From Pseudomonas koreensis (GTDB taxonomy: Bacteria; Pseudomonadota; Gammaproteobacteria; Pseudomonadales; Pseudomonadaceae), in assembly GCF_024169245.1 (NCBI RefSeq), contig NZ_JALJWP010000001.1:4279501-4343500 (forward strand): a DNA stretch of 64,000 nucleotides. Direction: 5' to 3'. Below the pieces are notes generated by a model. It was not told the origin of the DNA, ran no database searches, and saw only the letters and a list, made by a program, of their open reading frames with translations. Made by a program: the position numbers and the translations under genes. Positions 8,731 to 17,900 of this stretch are shown in pieces. Within the stretch, counting starts at the first letter, position 1, and each line of letters opens with the position of its first letter.

Positions 8731-9504
8731 ATGACTTACGAAACGATTCTGCTGGAAACCCGCGACCGCGTCGGCCTGATCACCCTCAACCGGCCGCAGG
8801 CGCTGAACGCGCTGAACGCGCAACTGGTCAGCGAAGTGAACCACGCCCTCGATGCGCTGGAAGCCGACGCACACATTGGTTGCATCGTCCTCACCGGCTC
8901 GAAAAAAGCCTTTGCCGCCGGCGCCGACATCAAGGAAATGGCCGAGTTGACCTATCCGCAGATCTACATGGACGATCTGTTCAGCGACAGCGATCGCGTG
9001 GCCAACCGCCGCAAGCCGATCATCGCCGCTGTCAACGGTTTCGCCCTTGGCGGCGGCTGTGAACTGGCGCTGATGTGCGACTTCATTCTGGCTGGCGACA
9101 ATGCCAGATTCGGCCAGCCGGAGATCAACCTTGGCGTGCTGCCGGGCATGGGCGGCACCCAGCGCCTGACCCGCGCGGTGGGCAAGGCCAAGGCCATGGA
9201 AATGTGCCTGAGCGGGCGCATGATCGACGCGGTGGAAGCGGAGCGCTGCGGCATCGTCGCGCGGATCGTGCCGAGCGACGAGTTGCTTGATGAGGCGCTG
9301 AAAGTCGCAACAGTGATCGCCGGCAAGTCGCTGCCGATTGCGATGATGATCAAGGAAAGCGTCAACCGCGCGTTCGAGGTCAACCTGACGGAGGGCGTGC
9401 GTTTTGAGCGCCGGGTGTTCCATGCGGCGTTTGCGACGCAGGATCAGAAGGAAGGGATGGCGGCGTTTGTCGGTAAGCGCGAGGCGGTGTTTCAGGGTAA
9501 ATGA
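8731..9504 (+). CDS. Enoyl-CoA hydratase
   Basis: A crotonase-fold protein of 257 residues. The oxyanion-hole segments are [10 protein letters not shown] and [13 protein letters not shown], and the two catalytic glutamates of hydratases fall at about 111 (GGCELA) and 131 ([19 protein letters not shown]). Both are present, so it should be an active hydratase and not an isomerase or hydrolase. It closes the five-gene operon and would hydrate tiglyl-CoA; it may also serve methacrylyl-CoA from valine, because no second hydratase of this type is nearby. Confidence 0.92.
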   Translation: MTYETILLETRDRVGLITLNRPQALNALNAQLVSEVNHALDALEADAHIGCIVLTGSKKAFAAGADIKEMAELTYPQIYMDDLFSDSDRVANRRKPIIAAVNGFALGGGCELALMCDFILAGDNARFGQPEINLGVLPGMGGTQRLTRAVGKAKAMEMCLSGRMIDAVEAERCGIVARIVPSDELLDEALKVATVIAGKSLPIAMMIKESVNRAFEVNLTEGVRFERRVFHAAFATQDQKEGMAAFVGKREAVFQGK

Positions 9505-9522
9505 TGCAGCGTTCCGGCTGAC

Positions 9523-9592
9523 GCATTCGCGAGCAGGCTCGCTCCCACATTGGACTATGGAGACTCCTGTGGGAGCGAGCCTGCTCGCGAAG
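9523..9592. repeat. REPIN with short spacer
   Basis: TTCGCGAGCAGGCTCGCTCC and GGGAGCGAGCCTGCTCGCGA face each other with about 20 bases between. It separates the enoyl-CoA hydratase from the next dehydrogenase and could act as an operon boundary. Confidence 0.85.
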
Positions 9593-9658
9593 CTTTTAAA
9601 GGCCCACTCACTAGCGCTAGTCTGTTGACCTTCTTGCACATCAAGAGCGGAGGTCAAC

Positions 9659-10534
9659 ATGCGTATCGGATTTATCGGGCTGGGTTCCATGGGCAAGGGC
9701 ATGGCCGCCAATCTGCTCAAGGCCGGGCATGAAGTGCGGGTGTGGAACCGCAGCCAGCCTGCCATTGAACAACTGGTCAGGCAGGGCGCAACAGTCGCTG
9801 GCGATCCTGCTGAAGCCTTCGATGCCGACGTGGTGATCAGCATGCTCGCCGACGACGCGGTGACGCGCTCCGTGCTGATCGACAGCGGTGCCTTGGCCTC
9901 AAGCAAACCGGGGCTGATTCACCTGAGCATGGCCACGCTGTCGGTCGAGTTCATCAAGGAACTGGCAGCGCTGCATGACAGCGTCGGCGCCCAACTGATT
10001 GCCGCCCCGGTCTTCGGACGCAACGATCTCGCCGAGGCCGGCAAGCTCAACATCGCCGTCGGCGGCCCGGCCAGCGCGCTTGCCCGGGTTCAGCCGCTGC
10101 TGGATGTAATGGGGCAGAAAACCTGGCCGATGGGTGAAGATCCGATAAACGCCGCCATCCTCAAGATCGCGACCAACATGATGCTGATCAGCGCCATTGA
10201 AGCCACCGGTGAAGCAATGGCGTTGACTCAGAGTTATGGGGTGGGCAATCGCGATTTTGTCGAATTCATTACCAACACGCTGTTCGCGGCACCGGCCTAT
10301 AAGGTCTACGGGCCGAAGATTGCCGAGCGGGAGACTGAGGGGGCTGGGTTTACCTTGCGTCTGGGTTTGAAGGATGTTGGCCTGGCGCTGAAGGCCGGCG
10401 AGCCGAATCATGTGCCGTTGCCGGTGGCCAGTGTGTTGCGCGACAACTTGCTGGATGCGGTGGCGTTGGGTGAGGGGGAAAGTGATCTGGCGGCGTTGGG
10501 GGTGAGGGCGATTCGGCGTTCGGGGCATGAATAA
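9659..10534 (+). CDS. NAD(P)-dependent beta-hydroxyacid dehydrogenase (3-hydroxyisobutyrate dehydrogenase-like)
   Basis: A protein of 291 residues with an N-terminal Rossmann domain (GFIGLGSMGKGMAANLL, residues 4-20) and a helical C-terminal domain with the lysine segment ILKIATNMML, conserved in beta-hydroxyacid dehydrogenases. The family includes 3-hydroxyisobutyrate, tartronate semialdehyde and related dehydrogenases. The neighbouring acyl-CoA dehydrogenase and 3-hydroxyisobutyryl-CoA hydrolase-like genes favour 3-hydroxyisobutyrate in valine breakdown. However, a REPIN separates it from the upstream operon and the valine pair is on the other strand, so that role is inferred. No methylmalonate-semialdehyde dehydrogenase is in the window. 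Confidence 0.78.
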   Translation: MRIGFIGLGSMGKGMAANLLKAGHEVRVWNRSQPAIEQLVRQGATVAGDPAEAFDADVVISMLADDAVTRSVLIDSGALASSKPGLIHLSMATLSVEFIKELAALHDSVGAQLIAAPVFGRNDLAEAGKLNIAVGGPASALARVQPLLDVMGQKTWPMGEDPINAAILKIATNMMLISAIEATGEAMALTQSYGVGNRDFVEFITNTLFAAPAYKVYGPKIAERETEGAGFTLRLGLKDVGLALKAGEPNHVPLPVASVLRDNLLDAVALGEGESDLAALGVRAIRRSGHE

Positions 10535-10552
10535 TGTGTGAAACCTTCAAAA

Positions 10553-10696
10553 GCCCCTCACCCTAGCCCTCTCCCGGAGGGAGAGGGGACTGACCGCGCG
10601 ATATTGGCGAATTACGCCGACCTGAGAGGTTGTCGCTGAATCCGTAACCGACTCGGTCTGCTCCCTCTCCCTGGGGAGAGGGCTGGGGTGAGGGGA
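10553..10696. repeat. Intergenic palindromic repeat (CCCTCACCCTAGCCCTCTCCC type) between convergent genes
   Basis: CCCCTCACCCTAGCCCTCTC and its approximate inverse GAGAGGGCTGGGGTGAGGGG lie about 100 bases apart between convergent genes. Inner hairpins such as CTCCCGGAGGGAG are also present. Such elements are common in pseudomonads and may stop transcription from both sides. Confidence 0.75.
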
Positions 10697-10711
10697 AGGG
10701 GGACGACACCA

Positions 10712-11863
10712 TTACAACTGGTAGTTCTTCAGATCCCGCGCAATCACCATCCGCTGTATCTCGCTCGACCCTTCATAAATCTGGGTAATCCGCGCATCGC
10801 GGTAATACTTCTCGACCGGGTAATCCTCCAGATAGCCGTACCCGCCATGAATCTGAATCGCCGAAGAACACACCTTCTCGGCCATTTCCGAAGCGAACAG
10901 CTTGGCCTGGGAGGCCTCGGACAAACACGGTTTACCCGCCGTGCGCAGCCGCGCCGCATGCAGGATCAGCAACCGCGCGGCGTTGATCTGCATGTGCATG
11001 TCGGCCAGCAGATTGGCGATGCTCTGGTGTTCGATGATCGGCTTGTCGAATTGCACGCGATCCTTCGAATAGGCCAGCGCCGCTTCAAACGCCGCCCGGG
11101 CAATGCCCAATGCCTGTGCCGCGATACCAATGCGTCCGCCTTCAAGGTTGGACAGGGCAATCGCCAGGCCTTTGCCGCGCTCGCCGAGCAGGTTGGCCTC
11201 GGGGATGCTGCAGTTGTTCAGCGTCACCGCGCAGGTATCGGAAGCACGGATGCCCATTTTGTGTTCGGTACGATCAACGATGAAACCCGGCGTATCGGTC
11301 GGCACCAGAAACGCCGAAAGGCCTTTTTTGCCGAGATCCGGGTCGGTCACTGCAAAGACGATCGCCAGTTTCGCCCGCTTGCCATTGCTGACAAATTGCT
11401 TGGCGCCGTTGATTACCCATTGGCCGTCGCGCAGCTCGGCGCGGGTGCGCAGGTTGTGCGCTTCGGAGCCGGCCTGGGGTTCGGTCAGGCAGAAACAACC
11501 GATGGTTTGCCCACTGGCCAGCGCCGCCAGCCAGGTTTGCTTCTGTTCATCGCTGCCGTAATTGAGCACCGGGCCACAGCCCACGGAGTTGTGAATGCTC
11601 ATGAACGCGCCGGTCGCGCCATCACCGGCAGAGATTTCCTCAACGGCCAGCGCATAGGCGACGTAATCGACGTAGGTGCCGCCCCATTCCTCAGGTACGA
11701 CCATGCCGAGCAAGCCCAGCTCACCCATCTTCGCCACCAGGGCGTCGTCGATCCAGCCGGCCTTTTCCCAGGCCTGGGCGTGGGGGGCGATTTCGCCGCG
11801 GGCAAAATCCCGGGCCATGTCGCGGATCATCACTTGTTCTTCAGTCAGTTCGAGATCGTGCAT
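10712..11863 (-). CDS. Acyl-CoA dehydrogenase (isobutyryl-CoA dehydrogenase-like)
   Basis: An acyl-CoA dehydrogenase of 383 residues with the family motifs [36 protein letters not shown] and [11 protein letters not shown], the last holding the presumed catalytic glutamate. It is a paralogue of the enzyme at 7588-8715, and the two share long similar stretches (SAGDGA/ACSTIMS-type N-terminal half). It is three bases downstream of a 3-hydroxyisobutyryl-CoA hydrolase-like gene. That pairing is typical of valine degradation, where this enzyme makes methacrylyl-CoA from isobutyryl-CoA. Exact chain specificity cannot be read from sequence. Confidence 0.9.
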   Translation of the reverse strand: MHDLELTEEQVMIRDMARDFARGEIAPHAQAWEKAGWIDDALVAKMGELGLLGMVVPEEWGGTYVDYVAYALAVEEISAGDGATGAFMSIHNSVGCGPVLNYGSDEQKQTWLAALASGQTIGCFCLTEPQAGSEAHNLRTRAELRDGQWVINGAKQFVSNGKRAKLAIVFAVTDPDLGKKGLSAFLVPTDTPGFIVDRTEHKMGIRASDTCAVTLNNCSIPEANLLGERGKGLAIALSNLEGGRIGIAAQALGIARAAFEAALAYSKDRVQFDKPIIEHQSIANLLADMHMQINAARLLILHAARLRTAGKPCLSEASQAKLFASEMAEKVCSSAIQIHGGYGYLEDYPVEKYYRDARITQIYEGSSEIQRMVIARDLKNYQL

Positions 11864-11866
11864 GGC

Positions 11867-12973
11867 TCAGCTCCCGCTCTCATCAAAACCATGGAAGAAA
11901 CTCGCGACGTGTGCAGCGTCCAGCTCTGCCACGCTCGGCGGGTTCCAGCGCGGTGACTTGTCCTTGTCGATCAGCAGGGCGCGCACGCCTTCGATCAGGT
12001 CGCCACGGGCAAACCACTGACGATCCAGATGCAGTTCCAGAGCAAAGCAGTGCTCCAGACTCAGGTGCCTGCCACGACGGAGCATCTCCAGAGTCACGGC
12101 CATGGCCAGCGGCGAACGGGTTTCCAGCAGCTCCGCTGTGGTGATTGCCCATTCGTGGCTGTCGGCGACGGTGACGGCGCGCAATTGTTCGATCATGCTC
12201 GGCACGTCAGGCAAGGCAAAGAAGTGATCAATGGCCGGGCGCAGAGCCTCGAGCGGCGCATCCGGCAGGGTTTGCACGGCGTGCCTGGCCAGCAGGTTCT
12301 GCAGCGACTTGAGTGGCGTGTCCTGCCACTCCATCTGGTCGAGTTTCTCATCGAGCAGCGCCAGTTTGCGGCTATCCAGATACCAGTCGGCGAGGCCGCA
12401 ATACAACGCATCGGCAGCGCGAATCTGCACGCCACTGACGCCCAGATAAATCCCCAGCTCACCGGGAATGCGCGGCAGGAAGTAACTGCCGCCGACGTCA
12501 GGAAAATAACCGATGGCCACTTCCGGCATTGCCAGGCGGCTCTTCTCGGTGACCACGCGCAGATCGGCGCCTTGCACCAGACCCATGCCGCCGCCGAGGA
12601 CAAAACCGTCCATCAAGGCCAGCACCGGTTTGCGGTAGTGATGAATCGTCAGGTCGAGGGCGTATTCCTCGACGAAGAAGTCTTCGTGCAGCGTGTCGCC
12701 GCTTTTGTAGCTGTCGTACAGCGAACGGATATCACCGCCGGCGCAGAAAGCCTTTTCACCGGCGCCGCGCAATACCACGGCCTGAACATCGGCGTCAGAC
12801 GCCCAGGCATCGAGCTGCCGTTGCAGCAGACGCACCATGTCGAGGGTGATTGCATTGAGGCCCGCAGGGCGGTTGAGGGTCAGGTGGCCGATGTGGTTGC
12901 GCACCTCGGCCAGCACATCGTTTTGCATGGCATCCATGGACGGGGTCCGCCGGGATGAAGCCTGAGCTGTCAT
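11867..12973 (-). CDS. 3-hydroxyisobutyryl-CoA hydrolase-like enoyl-CoA hydratase/isomerase family protein
   Basis: This crotonase-fold protein has 368 residues, about 100 more than simple hydratases, which is the size of 3-hydroxyisobutyryl-CoA hydrolases (HIBCH). Diagnostic segments are FCAGGDIRSLYD, GFVLGGGMGLVQGADLRVV and AMPEVAIGYFPDVGGSYFLPR, followed by a long C-terminal region with FARGDLIEGVRALLIDKDKSPRW. The glutamate in MPEVAIG is the expected catalytic residue. The start MTAQASS has a CAGGGAG ribosome-binding site. It is transcribed with the downstream acyl-CoA dehydrogenase (3-base gap). Confidence 0.87.
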   Translation of the reverse strand: MTAQASSRRTPSMDAMQNDVLAEVRNHIGHLTLNRPAGLNAITLDMVRLLQRQLDAWASDADVQAVVLRGAGEKAFCAGGDIRSLYDSYKSGDTLHEDFFVEEYALDLTIHHYRKPVLALMDGFVLGGGMGLVQGADLRVVTEKSRLAMPEVAIGYFPDVGGSYFLPRIPGELGIYLGVSGVQIRAADALYCGLADWYLDSRKLALLDEKLDQMEWQDTPLKSLQNLLARHAVQTLPDAPLEALRPAIDHFFALPDVPSMIEQLRAVTVADSHEWAITTAELLETRSPLAMAVTLEMLRRGRHLSLEHCFALELHLDRQWFARGDLIEGVRALLIDKDKSPRWNPPSVAELDAAHVASFFHGFDESGS

Positions 12974-13005
12974 CAGTAACTCCCTGCTTTTATTGTCTTT
13001 ATTCG

Positions 13006-13023
13006 AAAAGCCCGCGCGCGGGC
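13006..13023 (-). terminator. GC palindrome followed by T run, upstream of the valine-type pair
   Basis: On the minus strand GCCCGCGCGCGGGC is followed by TTTT. It lies about 90 bases downstream of the HPP gene stop and just inside the leader of the hydrolase gene, so it could end HPP transcription or act in the leader. Confidence 0.4.
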
Positions 13024-13031
13024 GTTAGCGG

Positions 13032-13061
13032 ATCGTAACAGTGCAAATTTGTCGTGTACAA
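13032..13061 (-). promoter_or_regulatory. Possible sigma-70 promoter for the hydrolase/acyl-CoA dehydrogenase pair
   Basis: Reading the minus strand, TTGTAC and TACGAT are 18 bases apart, about 60 bases before the ATG of the hydrolase-like gene. The match is moderate. Confidence 0.35.
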
Positions 13062-13114
13062 CGGGGATATGTGCAGGGGGAATCTGCGTTTTTACATGCC
13101 TCGAAATTGCGCGG

Positions 13115-13801
13115 TTATCTGAAGGTTTCGCTGATGCTGCGGCGTTTGGCGTGCAGTTCGCTGGCATGGATCAGGCGTTCGAGGTCTTCGGGGGTGACGT
13201 CGATGAAAGCCTCCATGTCGGCCAGCGCCCGTTTCAGGTCTTCGGCGGTGATCGCCTGGCTGTCGACCGGGACCACTGGCGGTGCCGGGTCGGCGGGGCG
13301 TTTCGGATAGCGGATGCGGGTCAGGTTGTTGTAGGCCAAGGCGCTGGCGAGCATGCACACGGCACCGAGCATCACCGGCTCCATGGCTTTCCAGTCCATG
13401 GCGATGGTCGCAGGGTCAGCCAGCACCAGCGTCAACGCCAGGGCGCCGGCCGGTGGATGCAGGCAACGCAGCCAGCACATCAGGATTACCGCCATGCCGG
13501 CGGCGAGGCAGGCGCTGCCCAGTGTTCGACCGAGCACGTGGGCGACCAGCAGGGCGACGACCCCGGCACACAAATAGCCGCCGAGAATCGACCACGGCTG
13601 GGCGAGGGCGCCGGAGGACACCGCGAACAGCAACACCGCCGAAGCGCCGAGCGGGCCGATCAGATGAAACGCGACGTCATGCCCGAACACCTGCGCACAC
13701 ATCCACACGCTGAACAGCGTGCCCAGGCTCATGCCGATCGCGGCACGGCTCCATTCAGTGGGACGGGTATTGATGGCGGCGGGCAACCAGCGAGCGAGCA
13801 T
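13115..13801 (-). CDS. HPP-family integral membrane protein
   Basis: The protein has 228 residues. Four hydrophobic segments fill residues 20-165, and the family-naming HPP motif occurs in CLRCLHPPAGALALTLVL. Another conserved segment is FHLIGPLGASAVLLFA. A short soluble tail of about 50 residues follows (TPEDLERLIHASELHAKRRS). HPP proteins are poorly characterised membrane proteins; some plant and cyanobacterial members are linked to nitrite transport. It is a single gene between a terminator of the MFS gene and the valine-type pair, with no clear functional partner. Confidence 0.85.
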   Translation of the reverse strand: MLARWLPAAINTRPTEWSRAAIGMSLGTLFSVWMCAQVFGHDVAFHLIGPLGASAVLLFAVSSGALAQPWSILGGYLCAGVVALLVAHVLGRTLGSACLAAGMAVILMCWLRCLHPPAGALALTLVLADPATIAMDWKAMEPVMLGAVCMLASALAYNNLTRIRYPKRPADPAPPVVPVDSQAITAEDLKRALADMEAFIDVTPEDLERLIHASELHAKRRSISETFR

Positions 13802-13831
13802 GTAGAACTGATCCTTTGCAAAATCCGGGGC

Positions 13832-13867
13832 AAAAAAAAGGACTTGTCCGGCATATCCGGAAAGCCC
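13832..13867 (-). terminator. Rho-independent terminator of the MFS transporter gene
   Basis: On the minus strand GGGCTTTCCGG and CCGGACAAGTCC form an 11-pair stem with one bulge and one G-T pair, followed by eight T. It lies about 90 bases after the transporter stop codon. Confidence 0.85.
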
Positions 13868-13957
13868 TCGAAGCGTTCCAACATTGGGGGAGGAACGCGC
13901 GTAGTTTGCCGATCAAACTCGATGCTGACAAATTCATATAAATGCAGTTTTAGTGCA

Positions 13958-15136
13958 CTATTTTTGCATTGAAGCGGTACGGCGTGCGCTGACGAAGCAC
14001 AGATAACCGCCCAGCGCTGCCAATCCGCTCAAAGCATAGAACATGCTCGGCGCAGGCGTGTGCATCAGCAGAAACCCGCAAATCACCGGGCTCGCGCCGC
14101 CACCAAGGGCGGCGAGGTTCTGCGCGCCGTAGTAGCTGCCGCGCAGCGCCTCCGGCGCGAGGGTGTCGACGAACAGGAAGTCGGCCGGGTAAATGATCAT
14201 CTCGCCCAAGGTGAAGATGAACATTGCCACACACCAGCCGAGCAGGCTGTCGGCCAGGCTGAAACCGATCAATCCGACGATGAACAGCGCGGTGCCCCCG
14301 GCAATCCAGTGCCGCAGGTGTTCTCGGCTGAGCCAGCGACCGACCTGATATTGCAGCAGGATCACCGTGATTGCATTGCAGGCGAGCAGGGCGGCCATGG
14401 TGTCGAGCATTTGTTGCTGGTTATGGGTGACCAGCAGGTATTGCGACAGGTACAGGGTAAAACGCCCGTGCACCAATGTGCTGAGCAGGCAGCCGAGGGT
14501 GAACAGCACCATGGTGCGGTCGTTTTTCAGGATCACCAGGGTGTTGAGAAAACTCTGCGGCGCGCTGCCGGCCGATACAGGATGGGCATCTTTGGCCGCG
14601 CCGAGCAGCAGAAAGATACTGCCAATGGCAATCGCCCCGGCAACGATGAAAGGCGCGGACGGCTGCACCCCGGCAATGACCACGCCGAGCATCGGGCCGA
14701 CGGCGTAGCCGATGTTGGTTAGCGTGTAGTTGAGGGAAAATGCCTTGACCCGCTGGCCCACCGGCAAGTGTTCGCTGAGGATCGCCTTGGAGCCGATCAG
14801 AAACAGCGCCGACGCGGTTTCGCTGATGATCAGCACCACGGTGACCAGATACAGATTCTGCGCGAAGGTCAGCAGGATCAGGCCGATACCGCTGGAAAGC
14901 ATGCTCAGGATCAACAACTGGCGCTTGTCCAGCTTGTCGATGATGTAGCCGCCATAGAGCGACAGCAATGTGGCGCTGAAAACGGCGATGCCCAGCAGCA
15001 GGCCGACATCCTGCGGATTGAGCCCGAGCTTGTTGCTGAGGAACAGCGTGAGTAGCGGACTGACCAGGGCACGACTGATCACCACGGTCAGCGAGCTGAT
15101 CATCAACCGGCGGATAAAGGGCGAGTAAATGCTCAC
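13958..15136 (-). CDS. MFS transporter
   Basis: The protein has 392 residues with about 12 hydrophobic segments, typical of the 12-helix major facilitator superfamily. The loop between helices 2 and 3 carries the MFS signature as GGYIIDKLDKRQLL. The N-terminal half (ISRALVSPLLTLFLS) resembles bacterial drug or sugar efflux carriers of the MdtH/YdeE sort. The substrate cannot be predicted. It is a single-gene unit ended by a strong terminator, with a REPIN upstream. Confidence 0.88.
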   Translation of the reverse strand: MSIYSPFIRRLMISSLTVVISRALVSPLLTLFLSNKLGLNPQDVGLLLGIAVFSATLLSLYGGYIIDKLDKRQLLILSMLSSGIGLILLTFAQNLYLVTVVLIISETASALFLIGSKAILSEHLPVGQRVKAFSLNYTLTNIGYAVGPMLGVVIAGVQPSAPFIVAGAIAIGSIFLLLGAAKDAHPVSAGSAPQSFLNTLVILKNDRTMVLFTLGCLLSTLVHGRFTLYLSQYLLVTHNQQQMLDTMAALLACNAITVILLQYQVGRWLSREHLRHWIAGGTALFIVGLIGFSLADSLLGWCVAMFIFTLGEMIIYPADFLFVDTLAPEALRGSYYGAQNLAALGGGASPVICGFLLMHTPAPSMFYALSGLAALGGYLCFVSARRTASMQK

Positions 15137-15195
15137 GGAAGGGGAATGTCCTTATTCGGAAAGCCTGGGGCGAAAAAGCTGATCCACCATCGCCC

Positions 15196-15290
15196 CCTTG
15201 TAGGAGTGAGCCTGCTCGCGAAGGCGGAGGATCAGTCACCTCCGATGTTGCTGACATACCGTATTCGCGAGCAGGCTCGCTCCCACAGGG
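15196..15290. repeat. REPIN
   Basis: TAGGAGTGAGCCTGCTCGCG and CGCGAGCAGGCTCGCTCC enclose a spacer of about 45 bases. Same family as the other REPINs in the window; located between ugd and the MFS gene. Confidence 0.85.
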
Positions 15291-15332
15291 TCTGTGTAGC
15301 CCACAATTTGTAATGACTCCCACAGGGCCAGA

Positions 15333-16712
15333 TCAAGCCACATCCGAAGCCGCCGGCCACTGTTGCAATGTGATCGGCAACCTGCACGATTCGCCGCGCC
15401 CCATCGGGAAGTACTGAAAGCCATTGCGCGCCAGGCGTTCGGCGTCGTACAGATTTCGGCCATCGAAAATCACCGGGCTGTGCAGACGCTGTTTGATCAG
15501 CTCGAAATCCGGGGCCTTGAACTGTTGCCATTCGGTGCAGATGATCAACGCATCGGCGCCGGCCAGTACTGATTCCGGCGTACCCATCAACATCAGTTTT
15601 GACTCGTTGGGATAAAGGTTCTGGGTTTCCAGCATGGCTTCCGGATCGAACGCACGCACGCTGGCACCGGCAGCCCACAAATCTTCGAGCAGCACCCGAC
15701 TCGGCGCGTCACGCATGTCGTCGGTGTTGGGCTTGAACGCCAGGCCCCACAAAGCAAAGGTCCTGCCGCGCAAATCGCCGCGGTAGAACGCGTTGATCCG
15801 CTCGAACAGCTTGTGCTTCTGGCGCTGGTTGATCGCCTCGACCGCTTGCAGCAGATCACTGGAGCAGTGCGCCTGCTCGGCACTGTGAATCAGCGCGCGC
15901 ATGTCCTTGGGAAAACACGATCCGCCGTACCCGCAACCCGGATAAATGAAGTGATAGCCGATCCGCGTATCGGCCCCGATGCCCTGGCGCACCGCTTCAA
16001 TGTCCGCGCCCAAATGCTCGGCGAGTTCGGCGATCTGGTTGATGAAGCTGATCTTGGTCGCCAGCATGCAATTGGCGGCGTATTTGGTCAGCTCGGCGCT
16101 GCGCAGATCCATGAACAGGATGCGGTCATGGTTGCGATTGAACGGCGCGTACAGATCGCGCATCACGTCACGCACCTCAGCGCCTTCGCAGCCGATGACG
16201 ATGCGATCCGGTCGCCGGCAATCGGCGACGGCAGAGCCTTCCTTGAGAAATTCCGGGTTGGAGACGATATCGAACTGCAGCAAGCGGCCGACCTTGATCA
16301 GCGCCTTCTCGATGTGACTGCGCAAGGCATCGCCCGTGCCCACCGGCACCGTGGATTTCTCCACCACGATCAACGGCTGCTCACGATGCCGGGCAATCGC
16401 GTCGCCGACCGACAGCACATAGCGCAGGTCCGCCGAACCGTCCTCGCGTGATGGCGTGCCCACCGCGATAAACGCCACCCGCCCATGCAACACGGCGCGT
16501 CGTTCATCGGTGGTAAATTGCAGGCGATTGGAATCCAGCCCTTCACGCACCAGGTTGGCCAGGCCCGGCTCGAAAATACTGACGTGCCCCTCGCGAAGCT
16601 GCTCGATTTTCTGCGCGTCGACATCCATGCAAACGACCTCGTGACCCACCTCGGCCAGCACCGCCGCTTGCACCAGGCCGACATAACCGCTGCCAAACAC
16701 CGTGATCTTCAT
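15333..16712 (-). CDS. ugd: UDP-glucose 6-dehydrogenase
   Basis: The protein has 459 residues and oxidises UDP-glucose to UDP-glucuronate in two NAD-dependent steps. The N-terminal Rossmann motif is MKITVFGSGYVGLVQAAVLAE, the central domain carries EFLKEGSAVAD, and the catalytic cysteine lies in YGGSCFPKDMRAL near residue 265. The C-terminal UDP-binding domain (ALWGLAFKPNTDDMRDAPS) is complete. The start is MKITVFG; the open frame continues 51 codons upstream without family sequence. The product feeds exopolysaccharide or lipid A modification, but no such genes are adjacent. Confidence 0.94.
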   Translation of the reverse strand: MKITVFGSGYVGLVQAAVLAEVGHEVVCMDVDAQKIEQLREGHVSIFEPGLANLVREGLDSNRLQFTTDERRAVLHGRVAFIAVGTPSREDGSADLRYVLSVGDAIARHREQPLIVVEKSTVPVGTGDALRSHIEKALIKVGRLLQFDIVSNPEFLKEGSAVADCRRPDRIVIGCEGAEVRDVMRDLYAPFNRNHDRILFMDLRSAELTKYAANCMLATKISFINQIAELAEHLGADIEAVRQGIGADTRIGYHFIYPGCGYGGSCFPKDMRALIHSAEQAHCSSDLLQAVEAINQRQKHKLFERINAFYRGDLRGRTFALWGLAFKPNTDDMRDAPSRVLLEDLWAAGASVRAFDPEAMLETQNLYPNESKLMLMGTPESVLAGADALIICTEWQQFKAPDFELIKQRLHSPVIFDGRNLYDAERLARNGFQYFPMGRGESCRLPITLQQWPAASDVA

Positions 16713-16955
16713 GCCGTACTCCTGCCTGCAGTTCCGTGCTTTGAAGATAAGAGCGCGATGTTTCAGTTCGCCTACCGTGTGGATGAGCCAGCAAATGGAC
16801 CGTTCGGGGAATGCCCGATTGACTTTTATGGCATCGAACGGCAGGTTGTCGGCCTTTCGCGGCAACCCCTGTCATTGAGTCATGCCGTTTTTTGCGTTTC
16901 ATTTCATGCATTTATTGTTTTTGTTGAATCGTTTTTTATTTCAAGGCCGTTTCGT

Positions 16956-17894
16956 TTGAGTGATTTGTCGAGTAACCAACCCGCACCGTCCAGCCACAAT
17001 CCGCTGACCGTTTACCTGGCACGACTGGCGCCTTCCAGCCAGTTGACCATGCGTTACGTGCTGCAAGACGCCGCCGACCGCCTCGGTTTCGAGGACGTCG
17101 ATATCGAAGAAATCCCGTGGCACGGTTTGCAACCGGAAGACGTGGTGGCGCTGGTCGCCGCGTTGCGTGCCGACGGTTACGCGCCGAACACTTCGTCGCT
17201 ATACGTGAACGCCGTGCGCGGGGTGATGAACGAAGCCTGGCGCATGAGTCTGATCAGCCAGGATCACCTGCTGAAGATGCGTTCGGTCAAAGGCATTGCC
17301 GGCACACGGTTGTCCCAGGGCCGCAATCTCAAGCGCACGTTGATACACGAACTGATGGAAGTCTGCGCTGCCGACCCGCGCCCGCAGGGCCTGCGTGATG
17401 CGGCGGTGATTGCGTTGCTGTACGGCACCGGCATGCGCAAGTCGGAATCGGTGGATCTGGATCTGAGTCAGGTCGACTTCCACGAACGCAGCCTGACCGT
17501 GACCGGCAAGGGCAACAAACAGCTGATCAAATACGCACCGGCCTGGGCGTTTGCCAAACTCGACGCCTGGCTGGAACTGCGGCGTTCACAGCTCAAGGAA
17601 GGCGAGAGCGACGATGCGTTTCTGTTCAACCGCATTCGCCGGGGCAGCCACATCACCCGCGAGCGCATCACCAAACACGCGATTTACTACATTGCTCGCC
17701 AACGCGGTACGCAGGTCGGGGTGAAGATCATGCCCCACGATTTCCGGCGCTCGTTCATTACCCGGGTGATCGAGGAGCACGACCTGTCGATCGCACAGAA
17801 ACTCGCCCATCACAGCAATATCCAGACGACCGCCAACTACGACGTGCGCGATGACAACGAGCGGCGGCGGGCGGTGGATCGCTTCGATTTGTAA
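16956..17894 (+). CDS. Tyrosine recombinase / site-specific integrase, probable TTG start
   Basis: A protein of about 312 residues. The catalytic set can be read in order: Arg in GTGMRKSESVDL, Lys in TGKGNKQLIKY, His-x-x-Arg in MPHDFRRSFI, His in LAHHSNIQTT and Tyr in TTANYDVRDDN. The N-terminal SAM-like DNA-binding domain begins around TVYLARLAPSSQLTMRYVLQ. No ATG in frame covers that domain, whereas a TTG at 16956 has an AAGG ribosome-binding sequence nine bases upstream, so TTG is chosen. No phage genes, excisionase or att-like repeat adjoin it. It is divergent from ugd and may be a resident XerC/D-like or relic integrase. Confidence 0.85.
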   Translation: MSDLSSNQPAPSSHNPLTVYLARLAPSSQLTMRYVLQDAADRLGFEDVDIEEIPWHGLQPEDVVALVAALRADGYAPNTSSLYVNAVRGVMNEAWRMSLISQDHLLKMRSVKGIAGTRLSQGRNLKRTLIHELMEVCAADPRPQGLRDAAVIALLYGTGMRKSESVDLDLSQVDFHERSLTVTGKGNKQLIKYAPAWAFAKLDAWLELRRSQLKEGESDDAFLFNRIRRGSHITRERITKHAIYYIARQRGTQVGVKIMPHDFRRSFITRVIEEHDLSIAQKLAHHSNIQTTANYDVRDDNERRRAVDRFDL

Positions 17895-17900
17895 GCCGAG

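Noticed and set aside
16485..16955. N-terminal extension of the tyrosine recombinase running back into ugd
   Set aside because: It overlaps the divergent ugd gene and has no integrase-like sequence; a TTG with a ribosome-binding site at 16956 is better.
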